NCBI RefSeq assembly: GCF_029892045.1
Contig: NZ_CP120368.1
Span: 866,001-930,000, forward strand
Length of the DNA: 64,000 bases
Direction of reading: 5' to 3'
From: Sinorhizobium numidicum
Lineage (GTDB): Bacteria; Pseudomonadota; Alphaproteobacteria; Rhizobiales; Rhizobiaceae
Shown: positions 26,454-34,662 of the stretch, one piece after another
Layout: every line of letters starts with the position of its first letter
How positions within the stretch are numbered: position 1 is the first letter of the stretch
Translations under genes and position numbers: made by a program
The notes under the pieces: generated by a model
Seen by the model: the letters and a program-made list of their open reading frames with translations, nothing else
What the model was told of the DNA's origin: nothing
The model's database searches: none

Positions 26454-28832
26454 TCAGGCCAGAGCGGCAGCAGCCGGCCAGGCGACGAGTTCTTCGGTCG
26501 CCGGCCCCTCAGGGGAGCACACCGTTCGCGTCAAGGCCCAGATCGCCAGATCGTCCAGTGAAAGGGGTTTGCTGATCAGATATCCCTGAAACCGATCGCA
26601 GCCGGCAGCAGTGAGCATGGCCAACTTCTCCGGCGTATCCACTCCCTCGCCGACTACCGCCATGTCTTTTGCATGGCAGAGTGCGATCACCGCTTGGAGC
26701 ACGGGAAGCGATTGTGAGGCCGCCAGGTTTGAAACCAGGGCCCTGTCCAGCTTGATGGTGTCCGCGGCATAGTCAATGATCTGCTGCACCGAGGTGTAGC
26801 CGGCGCCAAAATCGTCGATCGAAAGACGGAAACCTTGCCGCCGCAATTCCTCGATATTCCGGTGCAATTGATCGCTGACTTTGACGGCAAAGGTTTCCGT
26901 GAGCTCGATATCGATCGATTGCGGTTGAATCCCGTGGCGCGTCAGGCGGTCGGAAAAATAATCGCTGATTGATCGCGAGTGCAGTTCGGCCGAAGAGATA
27001 TTGATCGCCAACACCGTTTGCGGTCCAAAAAGGGATTTCAACTGGGCGCAATCGGACATCGCCTTGTCGATGACCCACCAGTCGATCTTGGTGAAGAGGC
27101 CGGAGCTCTCGGCGATCGGCACGAATTCGTCCGGCGTGACGCTGCCGAGCACGGGCGAGTGCCAACGCAAAAGAGCTTCGCAGCCGGTGACTTGACCGAG
27201 TGCGTCCACGATCGGCATGTAGACGAGGCGAAACTGCTCGTCGGGATCGAGCGAGCGCAATTCCTCCTGAATTTGGCGCAAACGGGTACGCTTGTCGTTG
27301 ATCGCGCGCGAAAACCGGGCGGAACGGTTCTTGCCGCCGCTCTTTGCCTGGTACATCGCGGCGTCGGCATTGGAAATCAGTTCGGCGATTGTAGATGCGT
27401 CGTCCGGACAGATGGCCGCACCGATACTTGCGGTCACCGGATAGCGCCTGCCCGACACTTCGAAGCCGCCGTCAAACAGGGCGAGGATTGCAGCGGATAT
27501 TTCCCGTACCGTACCGTCTCCTGGCCTCGAACGCACAAGAACCGCAAATTCGTCGCCCGATAAACGCGCGAGGATCGCCGGCTTCTGTCCTCGCTTTCGG
27601 GTGATGGTGTCGACACTGTCCGCAATCCGTGCGGCCAGTGTTTTCAAAAGGTCGTCGCCGACGTTGTGGCCGTGCTTGTCATTGACGAACTTGAAATTAT
27701 CGATGTCGATGAACAGCAGGCTGCGTTTTTCACCGGCGGCGATCGCCTCGCCAACGGCGGTGGCGGCAAGCATGTTGAAGTGCGCACGGTTGCTGATGCC
27801 GGTGAGCGTGTCCGTCCAGGAGCTTTGCTGTACGAGCTGCAGCGAATGAACCGACTGGCGATGTAGTTCGCGGATGTTCTGGGTCAGACGGCCGATCTCT
27901 CCGGCTTCCTTCACATCCGCGATGTCGTCGCGGGCACCGGCCATGACTGCCATGACGTTGGCGTCGAGCGTCGCGATCGGGCCGGTAATGAAGCGGCGGA
28001 TCAGCACGATAATCAGGCAGATGGAGAAGAGACTCATAACCAGAGCGCCGAGAGCGAGCAGCACTTTCTGGCGCAGCATCTGGTTGTTGAAATGCGCATC
28101 GGAAATTGTGAGCGTCGCATGGAGCGATGGACCAAGAGGCACGCTTGCCGAAAGGTTGTCGGTTATTGCCAGGGGCCAGGGCTGCAGAACGATGTCGGCG
28201 CCATATTCCTTTTTCAAGGCGGCCTGCATGTCGAGGAAGCGGTCGGGTTGCACCGCCACTTGCATCAGCAGCGCGCTTGCCTTGGCACTCGGCATCGGGC
28301 GTCCGAAGGTGATCGGATCGACGAACAGCGAGTAGACGATTCTGGGCCGATCGCCGGCGCCGTGAAGATAGGTCCAGTCGCCAAGCTTGGAGCGTCTGGT
28401 CAATTGCCTGGCAAGCTCGACCTGCGCCTGGTCGATCTCGGCGAACGGATCCCAGCTGTTTTCGAAATAGTATTCGGTTTCCAGTTTCGAATTGAAAATG
28501 ACAAACGAGACGAAGCCCATCGGGTCGTCCGAGAGTGATTTTACGCTCTCCTGCAGGCCCACCCCGAGTGCGTTGGCGCGATAGCTCCTGTCTGTCTCGG
28601 AGACGAACTGACGCAGCGCATTGCCGTTCAGCAAAGCATTGAGGAAGCCCTTGCTTCGCCGAACCTCGTTCTGGAAGACGGCGGCGGTATGCTCGAGCCG
28701 TTGCGATAGCTTGGCGTGCTCGAGCGCGCGGATCGATCTACTCTGGGCGATGTGAACAGAAAAGGCCGCGAGAAGATAGCCCGCCAGCACCACAGGAAAG
28801 ATAAGGATGAGCGCGCGTTTGCCGAGGGTCAC
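26454..28832 (-). CDS. Membrane GGDEF-EAL protein (diguanylate cyclase/phosphodiesterase) with periplasmic sensor domain
   Basis: A 792-residue protein: helix 1 (about 8-28), periplasmic domain (29-256), helix 2 (257-279), HAMP-like linker (280-335), GGDEF (about 336-505) and EAL (about 530-785). The cyclase motif is SGDEF (425-429), an accepted variant, with FIDIDNFKFVND upstream; the RxxD inhibitory site is absent. The phosphodiesterase part has EALLRW (552-557), NISS, ELTE, DDFGAGYTS, IKLD and EGVD, so both activities look possible. The GTG start overlaps the stop of the upstream binding-protein gene by 4 bp (GTGA), so translation is coupled. The pairing recalls MbaA with NspS. Confidence 0.93.
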   Translation of the reverse strand: MTLGKRALILIFPVVLAGYLLAAFSVHIAQSRSIRALEHAKLSQRLEHTAAVFQNEVRRSKGFLNALLNGNALRQFVSETDRSYRANALGVGLQESVKSLSDDPMGFVSFVIFNSKLETEYYFENSWDPFAEIDQAQVELARQLTRRSKLGDWTYLHGAGDRPRIVYSLFVDPITFGRPMPSAKASALLMQVAVQPDRFLDMQAALKKEYGADIVLQPWPLAITDNLSASVPLGPSLHATLTISDAHFNNQMLRQKVLLALGALVMSLFSICLIIVLIRRFITGPIATLDANVMAVMAGARDDIADVKEAGEIGRLTQNIRELHRQSVHSLQLVQQSSWTDTLTGISNRAHFNMLAATAVGEAIAAGEKRSLLFIDIDNFKFVNDKHGHNVGDDLLKTLAARIADSVDTITRKRGQKPAILARLSGDEFAVLVRSRPGDGTVREISAAILALFDGGFEVSGRRYPVTASIGAAICPDDASTIAELISNADAAMYQAKSGGKNRSARFSRAINDKRTRLRQIQEELRSLDPDEQFRLVYMPIVDALGQVTGCEALLRWHSPVLGSVTPDEFVPIAESSGLFTKIDWWVIDKAMSDCAQLKSLFGPQTVLAINISSAELHSRSISDYFSDRLTRHGIQPQSIDIELTETFAVKVSDQLHRNIEELRRQGFRLSIDDFGAGYTSVQQIIDYAADTIKLDRALVSNLAASQSLPVLQAVIALCHAKDMAVVGEGVDTPEKLAMLTAAGCDRFQGYLISKPLSLDDLAIWALTRTVCSPEGPATEELVAWPAAAALA

Positions 28833-29869
28833 TGGAAATTCGCCAATGTGCTGATGATCCGTCGGCGCGCCTGCACCGAAGGAACGGAGAGTTCCTGTTG
28901 GTATTGGCTTTTTGCCAGAATTTCGGGTGGCGGATAGATTTCCGGATCGGAGCGCGTCGCCTTGGGAAGCAACGCCAAAGCCGCACTGCTCGTGGTCGGC
29001 ATAGTCAGCGCCATCGCGTTTGCGGCCGCGCTCTCCGCCGAGCCGATGAAGTCGAGAAACTCAAGCGCGCGCCGCTTGTTTGGCGACGCCGAATTCGCCG
29101 CCAGGCAATCGACCCAGGAAAGCGTGCCTTCATTCGGGACCGAATAGCGCCACAGCCCGGACACGCCCACCTTGTCGTTGAGCACATGCTGATCGCCGCT
29201 ATAGCCGAGGGCCATATGGATGTCGTCGCCGAGTACCGGGTCCTGGATCGACGTGATTGCATAATCATAAGTCAAGACGAACGGCGCCTGTTTCTTCATG
29301 AGATCGAATGCGGCCTTCAGCGTTTCGTTGTCGTTGGCATTGATGGAGGTGCCGAGCAGCATCAACGGCGGCACGAATGCCTCGGTGTGATCGCTGATCA
29401 TGGCGATATGTTTCTTGAGCGCAGATGCCGGGCGCATCAGATCCTGCCAGGAGGTCGGTGGCCGCGTGATGACATCGGAACGATAGAGAATGCCTACGGT
29501 GCCCCAAAAATAAGGCAGGCCGAATCCCGCACAGCGCTTGCGCCATTCCGGCGCGTAGTCCTTGAGGGAAGGCACGTTCGTTTCGGCGAGCGGCGCGAGA
29601 ATGCCTCTTCTGCCGAAAAGTGCTGCCGCGTTTTCGCCGACGACGACCAGATCTATGTTGCTGCTCGGATTCGCGAGGATCTCGTCTCGGGCATCGCCGC
29701 TGTCATAGTTGATCTGACGAATGGCAACGCCGGTTTTCTCCATCCAACGGTCGACGACCTTCTGGTCGATATAGGATTCCCAGATAAGCAGGTTGAGTGT
29801 TTCGGCACGGCTCGGTGACGTCCAAATCAGCGTCGCCACCAAAACGGAAATAGCCGTGCACCCCCTCAT
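28829..29869 (-). CDS. PotD/NspS-like periplasmic binding protein without transporter
   Basis: A 346-residue protein with a signal peptide (residues 1-22, ending PSRA). The mature start ETLNLLIWESYIDQKVVDRW and YFWGTVGILYRSDVI, plus DIHMALGYSGD, follow the polyamine-type (PotD) binding-protein pattern with aromatic and acidic pocket residues. AGGGG precedes the ATG at 29869. No permease or ATPase gene is adjacent; the next gene in the operon, overlapping by 4 bp, is the membrane GGDEF-EAL protein. I infer it serves as ligand sensor for that enzyme rather than in uptake. Ligand uncertain. Confidence 0.88.
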   Translation of the reverse strand: MRGCTAISVLVATLIWTSPSRAETLNLLIWESYIDQKVVDRWMEKTGVAIRQINYDSGDARDEILANPSSNIDLVVVGENAAALFGRRGILAPLAETNVPSLKDYAPEWRKRCAGFGLPYFWGTVGILYRSDVITRPPTSWQDLMRPASALKKHIAMISDHTEAFVPPLMLLGTSINANDNETLKAAFDLMKKQAPFVLTYDYAITSIQDPVLGDDIHMALGYSGDQHVLNDKVGVSGLWRYSVPNEGTLSWVDCLAANSASPNKRRALEFLDFIGSAESAAANAMALTMPTTSSAALALLPKATRSDPEIYPPPEILAKSQYQQELSVPSVQARRRIISTLANFQ

Positions 29870-30030
29870 TCTCAGCCCCTGCTCGAACCCCCATTCACCG
29901 ACGGTAGCTGCCAATAATTTATGAATGATTACGGCGGTGCGAGCGCCGAGGCACAGCTTTTCGAATGCACTCGATAGTGGCTGCGGAACGCTCCGAAGAG
30001 CGCCCGCTGTCGTCGCTTCAGCGCATGATT

Positions 30031-31227
30031 TTATCGTGCCGGTATTTTCGGCAGGAAGACGGTGAAGATGCCGAGCAGTGGCAGATAGGAGCAGATGCGA
30101 TAGACGAACTCGATGCCGTGGCTGTCGGCAAAGATGCCGAGCACCGCGGCGCCCATGCCGCCGAAGCCGAAGGCGAAACCGAAGAAGACGCCCGCGATGA
30201 GCCCCACGCGACCGGGTACGAGCTCCTGCGCGAAAACGACGATCGCGGAAAAAGCCGATGAGAAGATCAAGCCGATGACGATGCTGAGCACGCCTGTCCA
30301 GAACAGGTTCGCATAGGGAAGCAGAAGCGCGAACGGGATAACGCCGAGGATCGAGAACCAGATGACGAAGCGCGCGCCATACCGGTCGCCGATTGGCCCG
30401 CCGAGGAAGGTGCCGGCAGCCGCCGACCCAAGAAACAGGAACAACATCAGCTGCGCCTGCTGCACGCTGGTGCCGAACTTTTCAATGACGAAAAAGGTGA
30501 AGTAGCTGGAAACACTGGCGAGGTAGACATTCTTTGTTGCCGTCAGCAGCACGAGGATCGCGACCGCCCACAGGACGCGGGCCCTCGGCAGGGGCAGCGC
30601 GCGGCTGGGCGCGGAGCGGCTCATCGTCGTGCGGCGATGCCGCACGTACCACGTGCTGACCCAGGAAAGCACGAAGAAGCCGATGATTGCGACGATCGAA
30701 AACCAGGCAAGGCTGCCTTGGCCGAATGGGATGACGATGAAGGCGGCGAGCAGCGGCCCCGCCGCGCTGCCGGCATTTCCTCCGACCTGGAACAATGACT
30801 GAGCCAAACCATGGCGGCCGCCCGAGGCGAGCCGGGCGACGCGGGAGGATTCCGGATGGAAGATGGCCGAACCCACGCCGATCAGGCTTGCCGCCACCAG
30901 TAGCATCCAGAAGTGATCGGCATTAGCGAGAAGGACGAGTCCAGAGCAGGTCGAAAGCATGGCGACGGGGAGCGAATAGGGGAGCGCCCACCGATCGGTG
31001 ACGATGCCGACCGCCGGCTGCAACATCGAGGCCGTCACTTGAAAGGTGAAGGTCAGGAGGCCGATCTGGACGAAATCGAGAGCGTAATTCTCCTTGAGCA
31101 GCGGGTAAATCGCCGTCAGCAGCGACTGCATGATGTCGTTCAGCATGTGGCAGAAGCTGACGGCAAGGATGACGGAGAAAGCTGTCTTTTCCGGGCTGAT
31201 GCCGCCCGCGGACGTAACCGATGCCAT
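30031..31227 (-). CDS. MFS transporter, fosmidomycin-resistance (Fsr) type
   Basis: A 398-residue transporter with about 12 helices. FCHMLNDIMQSLLTAIYPLLKENYALDF near the N-terminus (split: CHMLNDIMQSLL and YALDFVQIGLLTFTFQ) is characteristic of the Fsr group, which also has GVGSAIFHPESSRVARLASGG-type residues (seen as SAIFHPESSRVARLA). Fsr exports fosmidomycin in E. coli; the natural substrate is unknown. The ATG at 31227 follows AAGGAACATCTC. The AraC gene is divergent with 109 bp between the starts. Confidence 0.87.
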   Translation of the reverse strand: MASVTSAGGISPEKTAFSVILAVSFCHMLNDIMQSLLTAIYPLLKENYALDFVQIGLLTFTFQVTASMLQPAVGIVTDRWALPYSLPVAMLSTCSGLVLLANADHFWMLLVAASLIGVGSAIFHPESSRVARLASGGRHGLAQSLFQVGGNAGSAAGPLLAAFIVIPFGQGSLAWFSIVAIIGFFVLSWVSTWYVRHRRTTMSRSAPSRALPLPRARVLWAVAILVLLTATKNVYLASVSSYFTFFVIEKFGTSVQQAQLMLFLFLGSAAAGTFLGGPIGDRYGARFVIWFSILGVIPFALLLPYANLFWTGVLSIVIGLIFSSAFSAIVVFAQELVPGRVGLIAGVFFGFAFGFGGMGAAVLGIFADSHGIEFVYRICSYLPLLGIFTVFLPKIPAR

Positions 31228-31336
31228 GAGATGTTCCTTCCGAACGGCCCGCTGTCGGAACCTTCCGTTCATCTCTAGCCCGCTTGCTGCTGGCCTGCTT
31301 TTGTGATTTGGTCTAGTTCTTTCGCGAGTGGGCCAC

Positions 31337-32152
31337 ATGGCGAAACCCGATCAACATTATCTGCCGGCGCTGCCGGATGCGGACCATTTCAGAAGTCTGG
31401 AATGGATTGAGCAGGCGAATGTCCCCGTTCTGGCAATCGGGCGGGATTATGGCTCCGGGCTGATCGTACCCCTTCACAGCCACAGCCGCACTCAGCTCTG
31501 GTGGGCGCGCTCCGGAGTTGTACTGGTGCATACGGCAGGCGGACGATGGATGATTCCTCCTGGCCATGCCCTGCTCATCCCCGCCGGCATGGAACATTCG
31601 GCTGAGATGGTGAGCGACGTGCGGATGCATTCGATCTACATCTCGTCGGCGATGAACCGGGCTCGCCGGCCTTTGGTGCTGGAGATCACCGCTCTTGTCG
31701 GCAGCCTCATCGACGAACTCGTCGGTCTTGAGAACGAAACGACATCGGACCGGCGCGAGCAACTGATCACGGATTTGTTGCTCGAGGAAATTCCACGCCT
31801 TAAGGAGCGGCCGCTCGGTCTGCCGTTTCCACAGGACCGCAGGCTCGCCGCCCTCTGCCGGCAATTTTTGAAAGCGCCTTCGGCAAACGCCAATACCGAT
31901 GAGTGGGCTGCACGCCTGGGCATCAGCCGCCGTTCTTTCACGCGGCTATTCCGGCGCGAGATGGGCATCAGCTTCGTCACTTGGCGCCAGCAGGCCTGCA
32001 TCTTCGCCTCGTTGCCGCGCATTGCCGATGGCGAACCGGTTACCACCGTGGCGCTCGATGCCGGCTATGACAATGTCGCCGCGTTCACCACCATGTTTCG
32101 CCGGATGCTAGGCGCGCCGCCGAGCCTCTATCTCCGCGGCCAGCAGACGTGA
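31337..32152 (+). CDS. AraC family transcriptional regulator with cupin domain
   Basis: A 271-residue regulator: an N-terminal cupin (VPLHSHSRTQLWWARSGVV in parts; PGHALLIPAGMEHSAEM) and a C-terminal AraC helix-turn-helix (DEWAARLGISRRSFTRLFRREMG and VALDAGYDNVAAFTTMFRR with LGAPPSLY). It is divergent from the Fsr-like MFS gene and is the probable local regulator of it. The ATG at 31337 is preferred; an in-frame GTG at 31328 precedes it. Confidence 0.9.
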   Translation: MAKPDQHYLPALPDADHFRSLEWIEQANVPVLAIGRDYGSGLIVPLHSHSRTQLWWARSGVVLVHTAGGRWMIPPGHALLIPAGMEHSAEMVSDVRMHSIYISSAMNRARRPLVLEITALVGSLIDELVGLENETTSDRREQLITDLLLEEIPRLKERPLGLPFPQDRRLAALCRQFLKAPSANANTDEWAARLGISRRSFTRLFRREMGISFVTWRQQACIFASLPRIADGEPVTTVALDAGYDNVAAFTTMFRRMLGAPPSLYLRGQQT

Positions 32153-32320
32153 TTGAATCGGGCATGCCATGGAAACCGAAAGCTGAATTGACCTGGTTAA
32201 CCGAATCGTAGGAACACGTCGCCGATAAGCGATTGCCGTGCCAAATCAAGCCGCTCCCCTTCTTCGTGCATCGGCACGTTCCAAGTTCGTGCCGCCGAAT
32301 GATTCATCCGGAGTTGTTCC

Positions 32321-33126
32321 TTGCGTATCCGTATTGCTTTCCTTTTGTCTGGAGCTTTTCTTTTCACGGCTGGTGCCGCTTCGGCCGGCGACGGCTCCTA
32401 TTTCTGGTCGGGCGACTGGTATTTGAAGGTCGGTGCCACCGGTTTTCTCGGTCCGAAATACGAAGGCGCTTCGAAACGGATGTTTCAGGCCGCGCCCCTC
32501 GTCTCTCTCGGGAGGGCGGGCAGCACGGTGCGCTTCTCGTCGCGCAACGACAACATGTCCTATGCGCTTATCGATCAGGGTGGCTTTCGCGCCGGTGTTG
32601 CCGCCAAGCTGATCTTCGGTCGCGACGCCGATACGTCCAGTGACCTCAAAGGGCTGGACCCGGTCAAGTTCGGCGGGGAGCTCGGCGGCTTCGCTGAGGT
32701 CTATCCCACGGACTGGATGCGCATCCGCGCCGAAGTCCGCCAGGGTATCCGCAGCCACCATGGCATCGTCGCCGACGTTGCCGCCGATGCATTCGTCGAT
32801 GTCAGCAGCAATGTCCGCGTTTCCGCCGGCCCGCGTGTGACCGCGGCCACGAGCGACTATTTCGACGCCTATTACGGCGTGAATGCCGCCGAATCCGCCG
32901 CATCGGGCCTCAGCACCTATAATCCGCATGGCGGTATTCATTCCGCCGGTGTTGGCGCTGCGATCACTTGGGCGGCGACAGAGAAGCTGGAAGCCGGCGC
33001 TATGCCGAATATCGGCGGCTGATGGGCGCCGCCGCGGATTCGAGCCTTGTGCGCGAACGTGGCAGCCGCAATCAGTTGCTCGTCGGTGTCACCGCGACCT
33101 ACCGTTTCGACTTCACCCTTCCTTGA
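32321..33126 (+). pseudogene. mipA: MipA/OmpV family outer-membrane protein, frameshifted near the C-terminus
   Basis: TTG at 32321 (GGAG eight bases upstream) opens a signal peptide (FLLSGAFLFTAGAASA) and an OmpV/MipA beta-barrel (DWYLKVGATGFLGPKYEGA, GLDPVKFGGELGGFAEV). The frame stops at 33022 after 233 residues with MPNIGG. From 33001 the -1 frame continues as YAEYRRLMGAAADSSLVRERGSRNQLLVGVTATYRF, ending at 33126; this is the normal C-terminal pair of strands. One missing base near GGCGCTATG would restore 268 residues. The protein as encoded lacks the terminal strand needed for barrel insertion. A real mutation or a sequencing error are both possible. Confidence 0.85.
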
Positions 33127-33165
33127 TCGCTGGACGGAAGATTGCGCGAATGATTGCAGGCGCCT

Positions 33166-33193
33166 GACCGCTGGAACTTGACCGCTGGAACTT
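33166..33193 (+). repeat. 14 bp tandem duplication
   Basis: GACCGCTGGAACTT occurs twice head to tail (33166-33179 and 33180-33193), between the frameshifted mipA and the ubiA ribosome binding site. Confidence 0.9.
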
Positions 33194-33212
33194 GCGCGGT
33201 CAAACAGGAGCC

Positions 33213-34172
33213 ATGAACACTTCGTCCGCCGAACACGGGCGCGTACATGACGCGCCGTCCAACAACTGGGTCTACCGGGTATTGCCGCGCGCGCTCTGGC
33301 CCTATGCGCAGCTCGCCCGCTGGGACAGGCCGATCGGCTGGCAATTGCTGATGTGGCCGTGCCTCTGGTCTGTCGCACTGGCCGCGGGAACGGCAGCTTC
33401 TCTCGGCAGCTTCTCTCCGGAGCGCTTCGTCTTTCACGTGTTTCTCTTCATCGCCGGCGCGATCGCCATGCGCGGCGCTGGCTGCACCTACAATGATATC
33501 GTGGACCATGACATCGATATGGAAGTGGCGCGTACCCGCTCGCGCCCGCTGCCTTCCGGTCGCGTCACGCGTTTTGGGGCCAAAGCCTTCATGGTGCTGC
33601 AGGCCTTGGCGGGACTTATCATTCTCTTGCAGTTCAACGGCTTTACCATTTTCCTCGGCATCCTGTCGCTTGCGCTGGTGGCGATCTATCCGTTTGCAAA
33701 GCGCTTCACGGATTGGCCGCAACTGTTCCTGGGCCTCGCATTTTCCTGGGGCGCCGTCATGGGCTGGGCGGCGGAATTCGGCGAACTGGCTCTCGCCTCG
33801 ATAATCCTCTACGGCGCCGCCATTGCTTGGACCATCGGTTACGATACGATCTATGCCTATCAGGATAGGGAAGATGACGAACTGATCGGCGTCCGCTCGA
33901 CCGCACGCCGCTTCGGCGACAATCCAAGGCCCTGGCTGATCGGGCTCTATGGGCTGGCCGTTCTCCTGATATTTTTCGCATTCCTCGCCGCGGGCGCCGG
34001 CTTCTTCGCCTATGCGGCCCTTGTCGTGGCGGCCGTGATGCTCGGCTATCAGATCCTGGTCTTAAACATCCACGATCCGCTACAGTGCCTTGCATTGTTC
34101 AAGTTCAACGGCATCATCGGCCTCATCGTCTTCGCGGGGCTCGTGCTGGCGCTTCTCGTGCGCCTGATATGA
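33213..34172 (+). CDS. ubiA: 4-hydroxybenzoate polyprenyltransferase
   Basis: A 319-residue integral membrane prenyltransferase that attaches the polyprenyl chain to 4-hydroxybenzoate in ubiquinone synthesis. Both Asp-rich motifs are intact: NDIVDHDID (within CTYNDIVDHDIDMEVARTRSRP, seen in pieces) and DTIYAYQDREDDELIGVRS. Multiple helices follow. The ATG at 33213 is preceded by CAGGAGCC. It is 87 bp downstream of the frameshifted mipA; the chain donor would come from the ispB-like enzyme at 11866-12882. Confidence 0.96.
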   Translation: MNTSSAEHGRVHDAPSNNWVYRVLPRALWPYAQLARWDRPIGWQLLMWPCLWSVALAAGTAASLGSFSPERFVFHVFLFIAGAIAMRGAGCTYNDIVDHDIDMEVARTRSRPLPSGRVTRFGAKAFMVLQALAGLIILLQFNGFTIFLGILSLALVAIYPFAKRFTDWPQLFLGLAFSWGAVMGWAAEFGELALASIILYGAAIAWTIGYDTIYAYQDREDDELIGVRSTARRFGDNPRPWLIGLYGLAVLLIFFAFLAAGAGFFAYAALVVAAVMLGYQILVLNIHDPLQCLALFKFNGIIGLIVFAGLVLALLVRLI

Positions 34173-34199
34173 AAAACCTTCCGAGAGCTCCGGAGGATT

Positions 34200-34304
34200 T
34201 ACAGCGCTGTACGTCCTTTCAGACGCGCAAAAGTCGCTGTAGCACTTTGATTTGCTACATGTTTTTCTTAAATCGGACTCCGATTTAAGGAAAACATGCG
34301 GTAG
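34200..34304 (+). repeat. RIME-like element, longest copy in the window
   Basis: A 105 bp intergenic element with two palindromes: ACAGCGCTGT at the start and CTTAAATCGGACTCCGATTTAAG near the end (in parts CTTAAATCGGA and TCCGATTTAAG), joined by CGCTGTAGCACTTTGATTTGC. Partial copies lie at 15046-15086 and 21707-21770. This resembles what I remember as RIME1, an element restricted to Rhizobiaceae. It lies directly after ubiA. Confidence 0.75.
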
Positions 34305-34361
34305 TGGATTTCAACTCGGCTAGCGCTCTTCAGGCGCGGTTGACCCGAGCCAGACTGCTTT

Positions 34362-34466
34362 TCAAGCCCAGCTCGGTTCGGCATCCGCCTTGCGCCGCTC
34401 GGCAGCGATGAAATTACGAATCACGGCCCGAAGGGCGACGAGGGTAGCGAGCAGGTGCTTGCGCAT
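34362..34466 (-). CDS. Possible 34-residue small protein
   Basis: A 34-residue frame (MRKHLLATLVALRAVIRNFIAAERRKADAEPSWA) preceded by AAGGAGATACCG, a near-ideal ribosome binding site. It begins with a hydrophobic/amphipathic helix followed by a basic and acidic tail. The longer open frame to 34607 has no such site. No family is recognised, and a chance open frame is possible. Confidence 0.4.
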   Translation of the reverse strand: MRKHLLATLVALRAVIRNFIAAERRKADAEPSWA

Positions 34467-34604
34467 CGGTATCTCCTTCATGTGTGCGCCGCTTATGGCA
34501 CGATGAACGCCTACCTGCTGTTTCTGCAGTAACACGTCGGAGAGACCGATCATCGAACTTGCCGGCGATGACGCCGGCGGCAATCGAGACCTTGTACTTA
34601 CATA

Positions 34605-34639
34605 CAAGAAGCCGGCCGCAGGGAACGGCCGGCTTCTTG
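34605..34639 (-). terminator. Intrinsic terminator after the 34663-35229 gene
   Basis: A perfect 14 bp stem (CAAGAAGCCGGCCG at 34605-34618 with CGGCCGGCTTCTTG at 34626-34639, loop of 7). The minus strand continues into TATG rather than a long U run, so efficiency is uncertain. It lies 24 bp beyond the stop of the minus-strand gene. Confidence 0.75.
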
Positions 34640-34662
34640 CACTGGAGATAGAAAAACGTCGA

